A stretch of DNA of 64,000 bases from Hydractinia symbiolongicarpus (Eukaryota; Cnidaria; Hydrozoa; Anthoathecata; Hydractiniidae): contig NC_079878.1 in assembly GCF_029227915.1 (NCBI RefSeq), positions 30,159,501-30,223,500 on the forward strand, in the 5' to 3' direction. Shown here piece after piece: positions 46,546-59,610 of the stretch. The notes under the pieces were generated by a model. It was not told the DNA's origin and searched no databases. It saw only the letters and a list, made by a program, of their open reading frames with translations. Position 1 is the first letter of the stretch. Each line of letters starts with the position of its first letter. The translations under genes and the position numbers were made by a program.

Positions 46546-49500
46546 CCGTAAATCCCGGGCTTGGCCCGTATAGTCGAATGTATACAAAGAAAGTACCCTG
46601 TGAGTAAACTCATTTCCAAAACGATTTTTTAAATTATCTTTTCACCACTAAAACGCATGAGACTTGCAGTTTTCAAAAATGTTTTCATTTTTGATCAGAC
46701 GCTGAATAAAAGAAGTTTAATCGCCGGCAAACAAAAACCCGCCATTTCCCGTAAACCCCGGACTCGGCCCGCATAGTCAAAAGTATACAAAGAAAGTAAC
46801 CAGGGAGTAAACTCATTTCCCGAACGATTTTTTAAATTATTTTTTCACCACTAAAACGCATGAGACTTGTAGTTTTCAAAAATGTTTTCATTTTTGATGA
46901 GACGCTTAATGAAAGAGGTTTAATCGCCGGCAAACGAAAACCTGCGATTTCCCGTAAATCCCGGACTCGGCTCGTATTGTCAAAAGTATACAAAGAAAGT
47001 ACCCAGGGTGTAAACTCATTTTCCGAACGATTTTTTAAATTATTATTTCACCACTAAAGCCCATGAGACTTGTAGTTTTCAAAAATGTTTTCATTTTTGA
47101 TGAGACGCTTAATGAAAGAGGTTTAATCGCCGGCAAACGAAATCCCGCGATTTCCCGTAAATCCCGGGCTTGGCCCGTATAGTCGAATGTATACAAAGAA
47201 AGTACCCTGTGAGTAAACTCATTTCCAAAACGATTTTTTAAATTATCTTTTCACCACTAAAACGCATGAGATTTGCAGTTTTCAAAAATGTTTTCATTTT
47301 TGATGAGACGCTTAATGAAAGAGGTTTAATCGCCGGCAAACGAAATCCCGCGATTTCCCGTAAATCCCGGACTCGGCCCGCATAGTCAAAAGTATACAAA
47401 GAAAGTAACCAGGGAGTAAACTCATTTCCCGAAAGATTTTTTAAATTTTTTTTTTACCACTAAAACGCATGAGACTTGCAGTTTTCAAAAATGTTTTCAT
47501 TTTTGAGGAGACGCTTAATGAAAGAGGTTTAATCGCCGGCAAACGAAATCCCGCGATTTCCCGTAAATCCCGGACTCGGCCCGCATAGTCAAAAGTATAC
47601 AAAGAAAGTAACCAGGGAGTAAACTCATTTCCCGAAAGATTTTTTAAATTATTTTTTCACCACTAAAACGCATGAGACTTGTAGTTTTCAAAAATGTTTT
47701 CATTTTTGATGAGACGCTGAAAAAAAGAAGTTTAATCGCCGGCAAACGAAATCCTGCGATTTCCCTTAAATCCAGGGCTTGGCCCGTATAGTCGAATGTA
47801 TACAAAGAAAGTACCCTGTGAGTAAACTCATTTCCAAAACGATTTTTCAAATCATCTTTTCACCACTAAAACGCATGAGACTTGCAGTTTTCAAAAATGT
47901 TTTCATTTTTGATGAGACGCTTAATGAAAGAGGTTTAATCGCCGGCAAACGAAATCCCGCGATTTCGCGTAAATCCCGGGCTTGGCCCGTATAGTCGAAT
48001 GTATACAAAGAAAGTACCCAGGGAGTAAACTCATTTCCCGAACGATTTTTTTAATTTTTTTTTTACCACTAAAACGCATGAGACTTGTAGATTTCAAAAA
48101 TGTTTTCATTTTTGATGAGACGCTTAATGAAAGAAGTTCAATCGCCGGCAAACGAAAACCCGCGATTTCCCGTAAATCCCGGGCTTGGCCCGCATAGTCG
48201 AATGTATACAAAGAAAGTACCCTGTGAGTAAACTCATTTCCAAAACGATTTTTTAAATTATCTTTTCACCACTAAAACGCATGAGACTTGCAGTTTTCAA
48301 AAATGTTTTCATTTTTCATGAGACGCTGAACAAAAGAAGTTTAATCGCCGGCAAACGAAAACCTGCGATTTCCCGTAAATCCCGGACTCGGCTCGTATTG
48401 TCAAAAGTATACAAAGAAAGTACCCAGGGTGTAAACTCATTTTCCGAATGATTTTTTAAATTATTATTTCACCACTAAAGCCCATGAGACTTGTAGTTTT
48501 CAAAAACGTTTTCATTTTTGATGAGACGCTGAATAAAAGAAGTTTAATCGCCGGCAAACGAAAACCCGCCATTCCCCGTAAACCCCGGACTCTGCCCGCA
48601 TAGTCAAAAGTATACAAAGAAAGTACCCAGGGAGTAAACTCATTTCCCGAACGATTTTTTAAATTATTTTTTCACCACTAAAACGCATGAGACTTGTAGT
48701 TTTTAAAAATGTTTTCATTTTTGATGAGACGCTGAACAAAAGAAGTTTAATCGCCGGCAAACGAAAACCTGCGATTTCCCGTAAATCCCGGACTCGGCCC
48801 GTATACTCAAAAGTATACAAAGAAAGTACCCAGGGAGTAAACTCATTTCCCGAACGATTTTTTTAATTTTTTTTTACCACTAAAACGCATGAGAATTGTA
48901 GTTTTCAAAAATGTTTACATTTTTGATGAGACGCTAAATGAAAGAGGTTCAATCGCCGGCAAACGAAAACCTGCGATTTCCCGTAAATCCCGGGCTTGGC
49001 CCGCATAGTCGAATGTATACAAAGAAAGTACCCAGGAAGTAAACTCATTTCCCGAAAGATTTTTTAAATTATTTTTTCACCACTAAAACGCATGAGACTT
49101 GTAGTTTTCAAAAATGTTTTCATTTTTGATGAGACGCTGAAAAAAAGAAGTTTAATCGCCGGCAAACGAAAACCTGCGATTTCCCTTAAATCCCGGGCTT
49201 GGCCCGTACAGTCGAATGTATACAAAGAAAGTACCCTGTCAGTAAACTCATTTCCAAAACGATTTTTTAAATCATCTTTTCACCACTAAAACGCATGAGA
49301 CTTGCAGTTTTCAAAAATGTTTTCATTTTTGATGAGACGCTTAATGAAAGAGGTTTAATCGCCGGCAAACGAAAACCCGCGATTTCCCGTAAATCCCGGG
49401 CTTGGCCCGTATAGTCGAATGTTTACAAAGAAAGTACCCTGTGAGTAAACTCATTTCCAGAACGATTTTTTAAATTATTTTTTCACCACTAAAACGCATA

Positions 49501-50805
49501 AGACTTGTAGTTTTCAAAAATGTTTTCATTTTTGATGAGACGCTGAATAAAAGAAGTTTAATCGCCGGCAAACGAAAACCCGCGAGTTCCTGTAAATCCC
49601 GGGCTTGGCCCGTATAGTCAAAAGTATACAAATAAAGTACCCAGGAAGTAAACTCATTTCCCGAACGATTTTTTAATTTATTTTTTCACCACTAAAACGC
49701 ATGAGACTTGTAGTTTTCAAAAATGTTTTCATTTTTGATGAGACGCTGAAAAAAAGAAGTTTAATCGCCGGCAAACGAAAACCTGCGATTTCCCGTAAAT
49801 CCCGGGCTTGGCCCGTATAGTCGAATGTATACAAAGAAAGTACCCTGTGAGTAAACTCATTTCCAAAACGATTTTTTAAATTATCTTTTCACCACTAAAA
49901 CGCATGAGACTTGCAGTTTTCAAAAATGTTTTCACTTTTGATGAGACGCTTAATGAAAGACGTTCAATCGCCGGCAAACGAAAACCAGCGATTTCCCGTA
50001 AATCCCGGGCTTAGCCCGCATAGTCGAATGTATACAAAGAAAGTACCCTGTGAGTAAACTCATTTCCAAAACGATTTTTTAAATTATCTTTTCACCACTA
50101 AAACGCATGAGACTTGCAGTTTTTAAAAATGTTTTCATTTTTGATGAGACGCTTAATGAAAGAGGTTTAATCGCCGGCAAACGAAATCCCGCGATTTCCC
50201 GTAAATCCCGGACTCGGCCCGCATAGTCAAAAGTATACAAAGAAAGTAACCAGGGAGTAAACTCATTTCCCGAACGATTTTTTAAATTATTTTTTCACCA
50301 CTAAAACGCATGAGACTTGTAGTTTCAAAAATGTTTTCATTTTTGATGAGACGCTGAAAAAAAGAAGTTTAATCGCTGGCAAACGAAAACCTGCGATTTC
50401 CCGTAAATCCCGTCTTGGCCCGTATAGTCGAATGTATACAAAGAAAGTACCCTGTGAGTAAACTCATTTCCAAAACGATTTTTTAAATCATCTTTTCACC
50501 ACTAAAACGCATGAGACTTTCAGTTTTCAAAAATGTTTTCATTTTTGATGAGACGCTTAATGAAAGAGGTTTAATCGCCGGCAAACGAAATCCCGCGATT
50601 TCCCGTAAATCCCGGGCTTGGCCCGTATAGTCGAATGTATACAAAGAAAGTACCCAGGGAGTAAACTCATTTCCAAAACGATTTTTTAAATTTTTTTTTT
50701 ACCACTAAAACGTATGAGACTTGTAGTTTTCAAAAATGTTTTCATTTTTGATGAGACGCTTAATGAAAGAGGTTTAATCGCCGGCAAACGAAAACCCGCC
50801 ATTTC
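46546..50805 (+). repeat. 4,260-bp (21-monomer) tandem duplication, copy 2
   Basis: Repeat of 42,286-46,545, with no internal difference seen. The match ends between 50,806 and 50,841, where TGTTTACAAAG replaces TGTATACAAAG. This is the third copy of the 37.4-40.5 kb segment, and the last in the window. Confidence 0.92.
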
Positions 50806-51370
50806 CCGTAAATCCCGGGCTTGGCCCGTATAGTCGAATGTTTACAAAGAAAGTACCCTGTGAGTAAACTCATTTCCAGAACGATTTTTTAAATTATTTT
50901 TTCACCACTAAAACGCATAAGACTTGTAGTTTTCAAAAATGTTTTCATTTTTGATGAGACGCTGAATAAAAGAAGTTTAATCGCCGGCAAACGAAAACCC
51001 GCGAGTTCCCGTAAATCCCGGGCTTGGCCCGCATAGTCGAATGTATACAAAGAAAGTACCCTGTGAGTAAACTCATTTCCAAAACGATTTTTTAAATTAT
51101 CTTTTCACCACTAAAACGCATGAGACTTGCAGTTTTCAAAAATGTTTTCATTTTTGATGAGACGCTTAATGAAAGAGGTTTAATCGCCGGCAAACGAAAT
51201 CCCGCGATTTCCCGTAAATCCCGGACTCGGCCCGCATAGTCAAAAGTATACAAAGAAAGTAACCAGGGAGTAAACTCATTTCCCGAAAGATTTTTAAAAT
51301 TTTTTTTTACCACTAAAACGCATGAGACTTGTAGTTTTCAAAAATGTTTTCATTTTTGATGAGACGCTTA
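50806..51370 (+). repeat. Linking monomers
   Basis: Landmarks at 50975 and 51178. Ordinary monomers between two duplicated regions, a mosaic of types seen in the preceding block. One unit has TTTTTAAAATTTTTTTTTAC near 51,291. No other content. Confidence 0.75.
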
Positions 51371-54181
51371 ATGTAAGAGGTTTAATCGCCGGCAAACGAA
51401 ATCCCGCGATTTCCCGTAAATCCCGGGCTTGGCCCGTATAGTCGAATGCATACAAAGGAAGTGACCAGGGAGTAAACTCATTTCCCGAACGATTTTTTAA
51501 TATTTTTTTTCACCACTAAAACGCTTGAGACTTGTAGTTTTCAAAAATGTTTTCATTTTTGATCAGACGCTGAATAAAAGAAGTTTAATCGCCGTCAAAC
51601 GAAAACCCGCCATTTCCCATAAACCCCGGACTCAGCCCGCATAGTCAAAAGTATACAAAGAAAGTACCCAGGGAGTAAACTCATTTCCCGAACAATTTTT
51701 TAATTTTTTTTTTCACCACTAAAACGCTTGAGACTTGTAGTTTTCAAAAATGTTTTCATTTTTGATGAGACGCTGAATAAAAGAAGTTTAATCGCCGGCA
51801 AACGAAAACCCGCGAGTTCCCGTAAATCCCGGGCTTGGCCCGTATAGTCAAAAGTATACAAAGAAAGTACCCAGGAAGTAAATTCATTTCCCGAACGATT
51901 TTTAATTTATTTTTTCACCACTAAAACGCATGAGACTTGTAGTTTTCAAAAATGTTTTCATTTTTGATGAGACGCTGAAAAAAAGAAGTTTAATCGCCGG
52001 CAAACGAAAACCTGCGATTTCCCGTAAATCCCGGGCTTGGCCCGTATAGTCGAATGTATACAAAGAAAGTACCCTGTGAGTAAACTCATTTCCAAAACGA
52101 TTTTTTAAATTATCTTTTCACCACTAAAACGCATGAGACTTGCAGTTTTCAAAAATGTTTTCATTTTTGATGAGACGCTTAATGAAAGACGTTTAATCGC
52201 CGGCAAACGAAATCCCGCGATTTCCCGTAAATCCTGGGCTTGGCCCGTATATTCGAATGTATACAAAGAAAGTACCCAGGGAGTAAACTCATTTCCCGAA
52301 CGATTTTTTAAATTTTTTTTTACCACTAAAACGCATGAGACTTGTAGTTTTCAAAAATGTTTTCATTTTTGATGAGACGCTTAATGAAAAAGGTTTAATC
52401 GCCGGCAAACGAAAACCCGCGATTTCCCGTAAATCCCGGGCTTGGCTCGTATAGTCGAATGTTTACAAAGAAAGTACCCTGTGAGTAAACTCATTTCCAG
52501 AACGATTTTTTAAATTATTTTTTCACCACTAAAACGCATAAGACTTGTAGTTTTCAAAAATGTTTTCATTTTTGATGAGACGCTGAATAAAAGAAGTTTA
52601 ATCGCCGGCAAACGAAAACCCGCGAGTTCCCGTAAATCCCGGGCTTGGCCCGTATAGTCAAAAGTATACAAAGAAAGTACCCAGGAAGTAAACTCATTTC
52701 CCGAACGATTTTTTAATTTATTTTTTCACCACTAAAACGCATGAGACTTGTAGTTTTCAAAAATGTTTTCAAGTTTAATCGCCGGCAAACGAAAACCTGC
52801 GATTTCCCGTAAATCCCGGACTCGGCCCGTATAGTCAAAAGTATACAAAGAAAGTACCCAGGGTGTAAATTCATTTCCTGAACGATTTTAAAAATTTTTT
52901 TTTTACCACTAAAACGCATGAGACTTGTAGTTTTCAAAAATGTTTTCATTTTTGATGAGACGCTTAATGAAAGAGGTTTAATCGCCGGCAAACGAAATCC
53001 CGCGATTTCCCGTAATTCCCGGGCTTGGCCCGTATAGTCGAATGCATACAAAGGAAGTGCCCAGGGAGTAAACTCATTTCCCGAACGATTTTTTAATTTT
53101 TTTTTCACCACTAAAACGCTTGAGACTTGTAGTTTTCAAAAATGTTTTTATTTTTGATCAGACGCTGAATAAAAGAAGTTTAATCACCGGCAAACGAAAA
53201 CCCGCCATTTCACGTAAACCCCGGACTCGGCCCGCATAGTCAAAAGTATACAAAGAAAGTACCCAGGGAGTAAACTCATTTCCCGAACAATTTTTTAATT
53301 TTTTTTTTCACCACTAAAACGCTTGAGACTTGTAGTTTTCAAAAATGTTTTCATTTTTGATCAGACACTGAATAAAAGAAGTTTAATCGCCGGCAAACGA
53401 AAACCCGCGACTTCCCGTAAATTCCGGACTCGGCCCGTATAGTCAAAAGTATACAAAGAAAGTACCCAGGGTGTAAACTCATTTCCCGAACGATTTTTTA
53501 AATTATTATTTCACCACTAAAGCCCATGAGACTTGTAGTTTTTAAAAATGTTTTCAATTTTGATGAGACGCTGAATAAAAGAAGTTTAATCGCCGGCAAA
53601 CGAAAACCCGCGACTTCCCGTAAATCCGGACTCGGCCCGTATAGTCAAAAGTATACAAAGAAAGTACCCATGGAGTAAACTCATTTCCCGAACGATTTTT
53701 TAAATTATTTTTTCACCACTAAAACGCATGAGACTTGTAATTTTCAAAAATGTTTTCATTTTTGATGAGACGCTGTATAAAAGAAGTTTAATCGCCGGCA
53801 AACGAAAACCCGCGACTTCCCGTAAATCCGGACTCGGCCCGTATAGTCAAAAGTATACAAAGAAAGTACCCAGGGAGTAAACTCATTTCCCGAACGATTT
53901 TTTAAATTATTTTTTCACCACTAAAACGCATGAGACTTGTAGTTTTCAGAAATGTTTTCATTTTTGATGAGACGCTTAATGAAAGTGGTTTAATCGCCGG
54001 CAGACGAAAAACTGCGATTTCCCGTAAATCCCGGGCTTGGCCCGTATAGTCGAATGTATACAAAGAAAGTACCCTGTGAGTAAACTCATTTTCAAAACGT
54101 TTTTTTAAATTATCTTTTCACCACTAAAACGCATGAGACTTGCAGTTTTCAAAAATGTTTTCATTTTTGATGAGACGCTTA
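51371..54181 (+). repeat. 2.8-kb duplication, copy 1
   Basis: Matches 54,182-56,567. The offset is 2,811 for the first two monomers and 2,609 after them, because copy 2 lacks one 202-bp monomer (the unit at 51,786). Shared markers are TTAATGTAAGAGG (51,369; 54,180), GCATACAAAGGAAGTG, ATATTCGAATG (52,249; 54,858) and the 26-bp deletion at 52,769. Confidence 0.87.
52596..52772 (+). repeat. Truncated monomer, 26-bp deletion (copy 1)
   Basis: The unit is 177 bp. ATGTTTTCA joins AGTTTAATCG at about 52,770, removing the right arm of the stem-loop and the GATGAGACGC box. The join recurs at 55,379 and 56,568. The shift in frame makes an open frame of 132 codons on the minus strand, which I do not regard as a gene. 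Confidence 0.9.
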
Positions 54182-56567
54182 ATGTAAGAGGTTTAATCGC
54201 CGGCAAACGAAATCCCGCGATTTCCCGTAAATCCCGGGCTTGGCCCGTATAGTCGAATGCATACAAAGGAAGTGACCAGGGAGTAAACTCATTTCCCGAA
54301 CGATTTTTTAATATTTTTTTTCACCACTAAAACGCTTGAGACTTGTAGTTTTCAAAAATGTTTTCATTTTTGATCAGACGCTGAATAAAAGAAGTTTAAT
54401 CGCCGTCAAACGAAAACCCGCCATTTCCCGTAAACCCCGGACTCAGCCCGCATAGTCAAAAGTATACAAAGAAAGTACCCAGGGAGTAAACTCATTTCCC
54501 GAACGATTTTTTAATTTATTTTTTCACCACTAAAACGCATGAGACTTGTAGTTTTCAAAAATGTTTTCATTTTTGATGAGACGCTGAAAAAAAGAAGTTT
54601 AATCGCCGGCAAACGAAAACCTGCGATTTCCCGTAAATCCCGGGCTTGGCCCGTATAGTCGAATGTATACAAAGAAAGTACCCTGTGAGTAAACTCATTT
54701 CCAAAACGATTTTTTAAATTATCTTTTCACCACTAAAACGCATGAGACTTGCAGTTTTCAAAAATGTTTTCATTTTTGATGAGACGCTTAATGAAAGAGG
54801 TTTAATCGCCGGCAAACGAAATCCCGCGATTTCCCGTAAATCCTGGGCTTGGCCCGTATATTCGAATGTATACAAAGAAAGTACCCAGGGAGTAAACTCA
54901 TTTCCCGAACGATTTTTTAAATTTTTTTTTACCACTAAAACGAATGAGACTTGTAGTTTTCAAAAATGTTTTCATTTTTGATGAGACGCTTAATGAAAAA
55001 GGTTTAATCGCCGGCAAACGAAAACCCGCGATTTCCCGTAAATCCCGGGCTTGGCTCGTATAGTCGAATGTTTACAAAGAAAGTACCCTGTGAGTAAACT
55101 CATTTCCAGAACGATTTTTTAAATTATTTTTTCACCACTAAAACGCATAAGACTTGTAGTTTTCAAAAATGTTTTCATTTTTGATGAGACGCTGAATAAA
55201 AGAAGTTTAATCGCCGGCAAACGAAAACCCGCGAGTTCCCGTAAATCCCGGGCTTGGCCCGTATAGTCAAAAGTATACAAAGAAAGTACCCAGGAAGTAA
55301 ACTCATTTCCCGAACGATTTTTTAATTTATTTTTTCACCACTAAAACGCATGAGACTTGTAGTTTTCAAAAATGTTTTCAAGTTTAATCGCCGGCAAACG
55401 AAAACCTGCGATTTCCCGTAAATCCCGGACTCGGCCCGTATAGTCAAAAGTATACAAAGAAAGTACCCAGGGTGTAAATTCATTTCCTGAACGATTTTTA
55501 AAATTTTTTTTTTACCACTAAAACGCATGAGACTTGTAGTTTTCAAAAATGTTTTCATTTTTGATGAGACGCTTAATGAAAGAGGTTTAATCGCCGGCAA
55601 ACGAAATCCCGCGATTTCCCGTAATTCCCGGGCTTGGCCCGTATAGTCGAATGCATACAAAGGAAGTGCCCAGGGAGTAAACTCATTTCCCGAACGATTT
55701 TTTAATTTTTTTTTCACCACTAAAACGCTTGAGACTTGTAGTTTTCAAAAATGTTTTTATTTTTGATCAGACGCTGAATAAAAGAAGTTTAATCACCGGC
55801 AAACGAAAACCCGCCATTTCCCGTAAACCCCGGACTCGGCCCGCATAGTCAAAAGTATACAAAGAAAGTACCCAGGGAGTAAACTCATTTCCCGAACAAT
55901 TTTTTAATTTTTTTTTTCACCACTAAAACGCTTGAGACTTGTAGTTTTCAAAAATGTTTTCATTTTTGATCAGACACTGAATAAAAGAAGTTTAATCGCC
56001 GGCAAACGAAAACCCGCGACTTCCCGTAAATTCCGGACTCGGCCCGTATAGTCAAAAGTATACAAAGAAAGTACCCAGGGTGTAAACTCATTTCCCGAAC
56101 GATTTTTTAAATTATTATTTCACCACTAAAGCCCATGAGACTTGTAGTTTTTAAAAATGTTTTCAATTTTGATGAGACGCTGAATAAAAGAAGTTTAATC
56201 GCCGGCAAACGAAAACCCGCGACTTCCCGTAAATCCGGACTCGGCCCGTATAGTCAAAAGTATACAAAGAAAGTACCCATGGAGTAAACTCATTTCCCGA
56301 ACGATTTTTTAAATTATTTTTTCACCACTAAAACGCATGAGACTTGTAATTTTCAAAAATGTTTTCATTTTTGATGAGACGCTGTATAAAAGAAGTTTTA
56401 TCGCCGGCAAACGAAAACCCGCGACTTCCCGTAAATCCGGACTCGGCCCGTATAGTCAAAAGTATACAAAGAAAGTACCCAGGGATTAAACTCATTTCCC
56501 GAACGATTTTTTAAATTATTTTTTCACCACTAAAACGCATGAGACTTGTAGTTTTCAAAAATGTTTT
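54182..56567 (+). repeat. 2.8-kb duplication, copy 2 (one monomer shorter)
   Basis: Repeat of 51,371-54,181 without the monomer at 51,786. The lost unit equals one period, so loss by exchange between neighbouring monomers is the simplest reading. Its right part (from 55,379) is repeated again at 56,568. Confidence 0.86.
55205..55381 (+). repeat. Truncated monomer, 26-bp deletion (copy 2)
   Basis: Same ATGTTTTCA / AGTTTAATCG join as at 52,770, offset 2,609. Confidence 0.9.
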
Positions 56568-56570
56568 CAA
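56395..56570 (+). repeat. Truncated monomer, 26-bp deletion (copy 3)
   Basis: Same join at about 56,568, 1,189 bp after copy 2. The upstream part of this unit comes from a different monomer type (CGACTTCCC, GGGATTAAAC), so the third copy was joined within the shared monomer. Confidence 0.88.
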
Positions 56571-57786
56571 GTTTAATCGCCGGCAAACGAAAACCTGCGA
56601 TTTCCCGTAAATCCCGGACTCGGCCCGTATAGTCAAAAGTATACAAAGAAAGTACCCAGGGTGTAAATTCATTTCCTGAACGATTTTTAAAATTATTTTT
56701 TTACCACTAAAACGCATGAGACTTGTAGTTTTCAAAAATGTTTTCATTTTTGATGAGACGCTTAATGAAAGAGGTTTAATCGCCGGCAAACGAAATCCCG
56801 CGATTTCCCGTAATTCCCGGGCTTGGCCCGTATAGTCGAATGCATAGAAAGGAAGTGCCCAGGGAGTAAACTCATTTCCCGAACGATTTTTTAATTTTTT
56901 TTTTCACCACTAAAACGCTTGAGACTTGTAGTTTTCAAAAATGTTTTTATTTTTGATCAGACGCTGAATAAAAGAAGTTTAATCGCCGGCAAACGAAAAC
57001 CCGCCATTTCCCGTAAACCCCGGACTCGGCCCGCATAGTCAAAAGTATACAAAGAAAGTACCCAGGGAGTAAACTCATTTCCCGAACAATTTTTTAATTT
57101 TTTTTTTCACCACTAAAACGCTTGAGACTTGTAGTTTTCAAAAATGTTTTCATTTTTGATCAGACGCTGAATAAAAGAAGTTTAATCGCCGGCAAACGAA
57201 AACCCGCGACTTCCCGTAAATCCGGACACGGCCCGTATAGTCAAAAGTATACAAAGAAAGTACCCATGGAGTAAACTCATTTCCCGAACGATTTTTTAAA
57301 TTATTTTTTCACCACTAAAACGCATGAGACTTGTAATTTTCAAAAATGTTTTCATTTTTGATGAGACGCTGTATAAAAGAAGTTTAATCGCCGGCAAACG
57401 AAAACCCGCGACTTCCCGTAAATCCGGACTCGGCCCGTATAGTCAAAAGTATACAAAGAAAGTACCCAGGGAGTAAACTCATTTCCCGAACGATTTTTTA
57501 AATTATTTTTTCACCACTAAAACGCATGAGACTTGTAGTTTTCAGAAATGTTTTCATTTTTGATGAGACGCTTAATGAAAGTGGTTTAATCGCCGGCAGA
57601 CGAAAAACTGCGATTTCCCGTAAATCCCGGGCTTGGCCCGTATAGTCAAATGTATACAAAGAAAGTACCCTGTGAGTAAACTCATTTTCAAAACGTTTTT
57701 TTAAATTATCTTTTCACCACTAAAACGCATGAGACTTGCAGTTTTCAAAAATGTTTTCATTTTTGATGAGACGCTGAATAAAAGAA
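56568..57786 (+). repeat. 1.2-kb third partial copy of the 2.8-kb block
   Basis: Repeats 55,379 onward at offset 1,189-1,190 for four monomers. It then skips the monomer with AATTTTGATGAGACG (56,193 type) and rejoins, so the offset falls to 987. It ends with the TTCAGAAATG / GGCAGACGAAAAACTG monomer also seen at 53,950-54,010. Confidence 0.83.
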
Positions 57787-59610
57787 GTTTAATCGCCGGC
57801 AAACGAAAACCCGCGACTTCCCGTAAATCCGGACTCGGCCCGTATAGTCAAAAGTATACAAAGAAAGTACCCAGGGAGTAAACTCATTTCCCGAACGATT
57901 TTTTAAGTTATTTTTTCACCACTAAAACGCATGAGACTTGTAGTTTTCAGAAATGTTTTCATTTTTGATGAGACGCTTAATGAAAGTGGTTTAATCGCCG
58001 GCAAACGAAAACCCGCGATTTCCCGTAAATCCCGGGCTTGGCCCGTATAGTCTAATGTATACAAAGAAAGTACCCTGTGAGTAAACTCATTACCAAAACG
58101 ATTTTTTCAATTATCTTTTCCCCACTAAAACGCATGAGACTTGCAGTTTTCAAAAATGTTTTCATTTTTGATGAGACGCTTAATGAAAGAGAATTAATCG
58201 CCGGCAAACGAAAACCAGCGATTTCCCGTAAATCCCGGGCTTGGCCCGTAAAGTCGAATGTATGCAAAGAAAGTACCCTGTGAGTAAACTCATTTCCAGA
58301 ACGATTTTTTAAATTATTTTTTTACCACTAAAACGCATAAGACTTGTAGTTTTCAAAAATGTTTTCATTTTTGATGAGACGCTGAATAAAAGAAGTTTAA
58401 TCTTCGGCAAACGAAAACCTGCGATTTCCCGTAAATCCCGGACTCGGCCCGTATAGTCAAAAGTATACAAAGAAAGTACCCAGAGAGTAAACTCATTTCC
58501 AGAACGATTTTTAAATTTATTTTTTCACCACTAAAACGCATGAGACTTGTAGTTTTCAAAAATGTTTTCATTTTTGATGAGACGCTTAATGAAAGAGGTT
58601 TAATCGCCGGCAAACGAAAACCCGCGATTTCTCGTAAAACCCGGGCTTGGCCTGTATAGTCGAATGTATACAAAGAAAGTACCCTGTGAGTAAACTCATT
58701 TCCAGAACGATTTTTTAAATTATTTTCTCACCACTAAAACGCATAAGACTTGTACTTTTTAAAAATGTTTTCATTTTAGATGAGACGCTGAATAAAAGAA
58801 GTTTAATCGGCGGCAAACGAAAACCCGCGATTTCCCGTAAATCCCGGGCTTGGCCCGTATAGTTAAAAGTATACAAAGAAAGTACCCAGGGAGTAAACTC
58901 ATTTCCCGAACGATTTTTTAATTTATTTTGTCACCACTAAAACGCATGAGACTTCTATTTTTCAAAAATGTTTTCATTTTTGATGAGGCACTGAATAAAA
59001 GAAGTTTAATCGCCGGCAAACGGAAACCTGCGATTTCCCGTAAATCCCGGACTCGGCCCGTATAGTCAAAAGTATACAAAGAAAGTACCCAGGGAGTAAA
59101 CTCATTTCCCAAACGATTTTTTAAATTTTTTTTTTACCACTAAAACGCATGAGACTTGTAGTTTTCAAAAATGTTTTCATTTTTAATGAGACGCTTAATG
59201 AAAGAGGTTTAATCGCCGGCAAACGAAAACCCGCGATTTCCCGTAAATCCCGGGCTTGGCCCGTGTAGTCGAATGTATACAAAGAAAGTACCCTGTGAGT
59301 AAACTCATTTCCCGAACGATTTTTTAAATTTTTTTTTACCACTAAAACGCATGAGACTTGTAGTTTTCAAAAATGTTTTCATTTTTGATGAGACGCTGAA
59401 AAAAAAAAGTTTAATCGCCGGCAAACGAAAACCTGCGATTTCCCGTAAATCCCGGGCTTGGCCCGTATAGTCGAATGTATACAAAGAAAGTACCCAGGGA
59501 GTAAACTCATTTCCGGACGATTTTTTAAATTATTTTTTCACCACTAAAACGCATGAGACTTGTAGTTTTTAAAAATGTTTTCATTTTTGATGAGACGCTG
59601 AACAAAAGAA
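57787..59610 (+). repeat. Mixed single monomers
   Basis: Nine monomers (57787 to 59409) with private variants such as GAGAATTAATCG (58,189), AATCTTCGGC (58,401), AATCGGCGGC (58,805) and GATGAGGCACTG (58,981). The first two resemble the pair 57,382-57,786. Otherwise there is no higher-order order. Confidence 0.75.

Noticed and set aside
52251-52258. ATTCGAAT 8-bp palindrome (also 54,860-54,867)
   Set aside because: A single G-to-T change carried by one duplication. Too short and too few copies to treat as a site.
52713-53111. Longest open frame, 132 codons on the minus strand (again at 55,322-55,720)
   Set aside because: Made by the 26-bp deletion that shifts the frame between two monomers. 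The content is just two translated satellite monomers.
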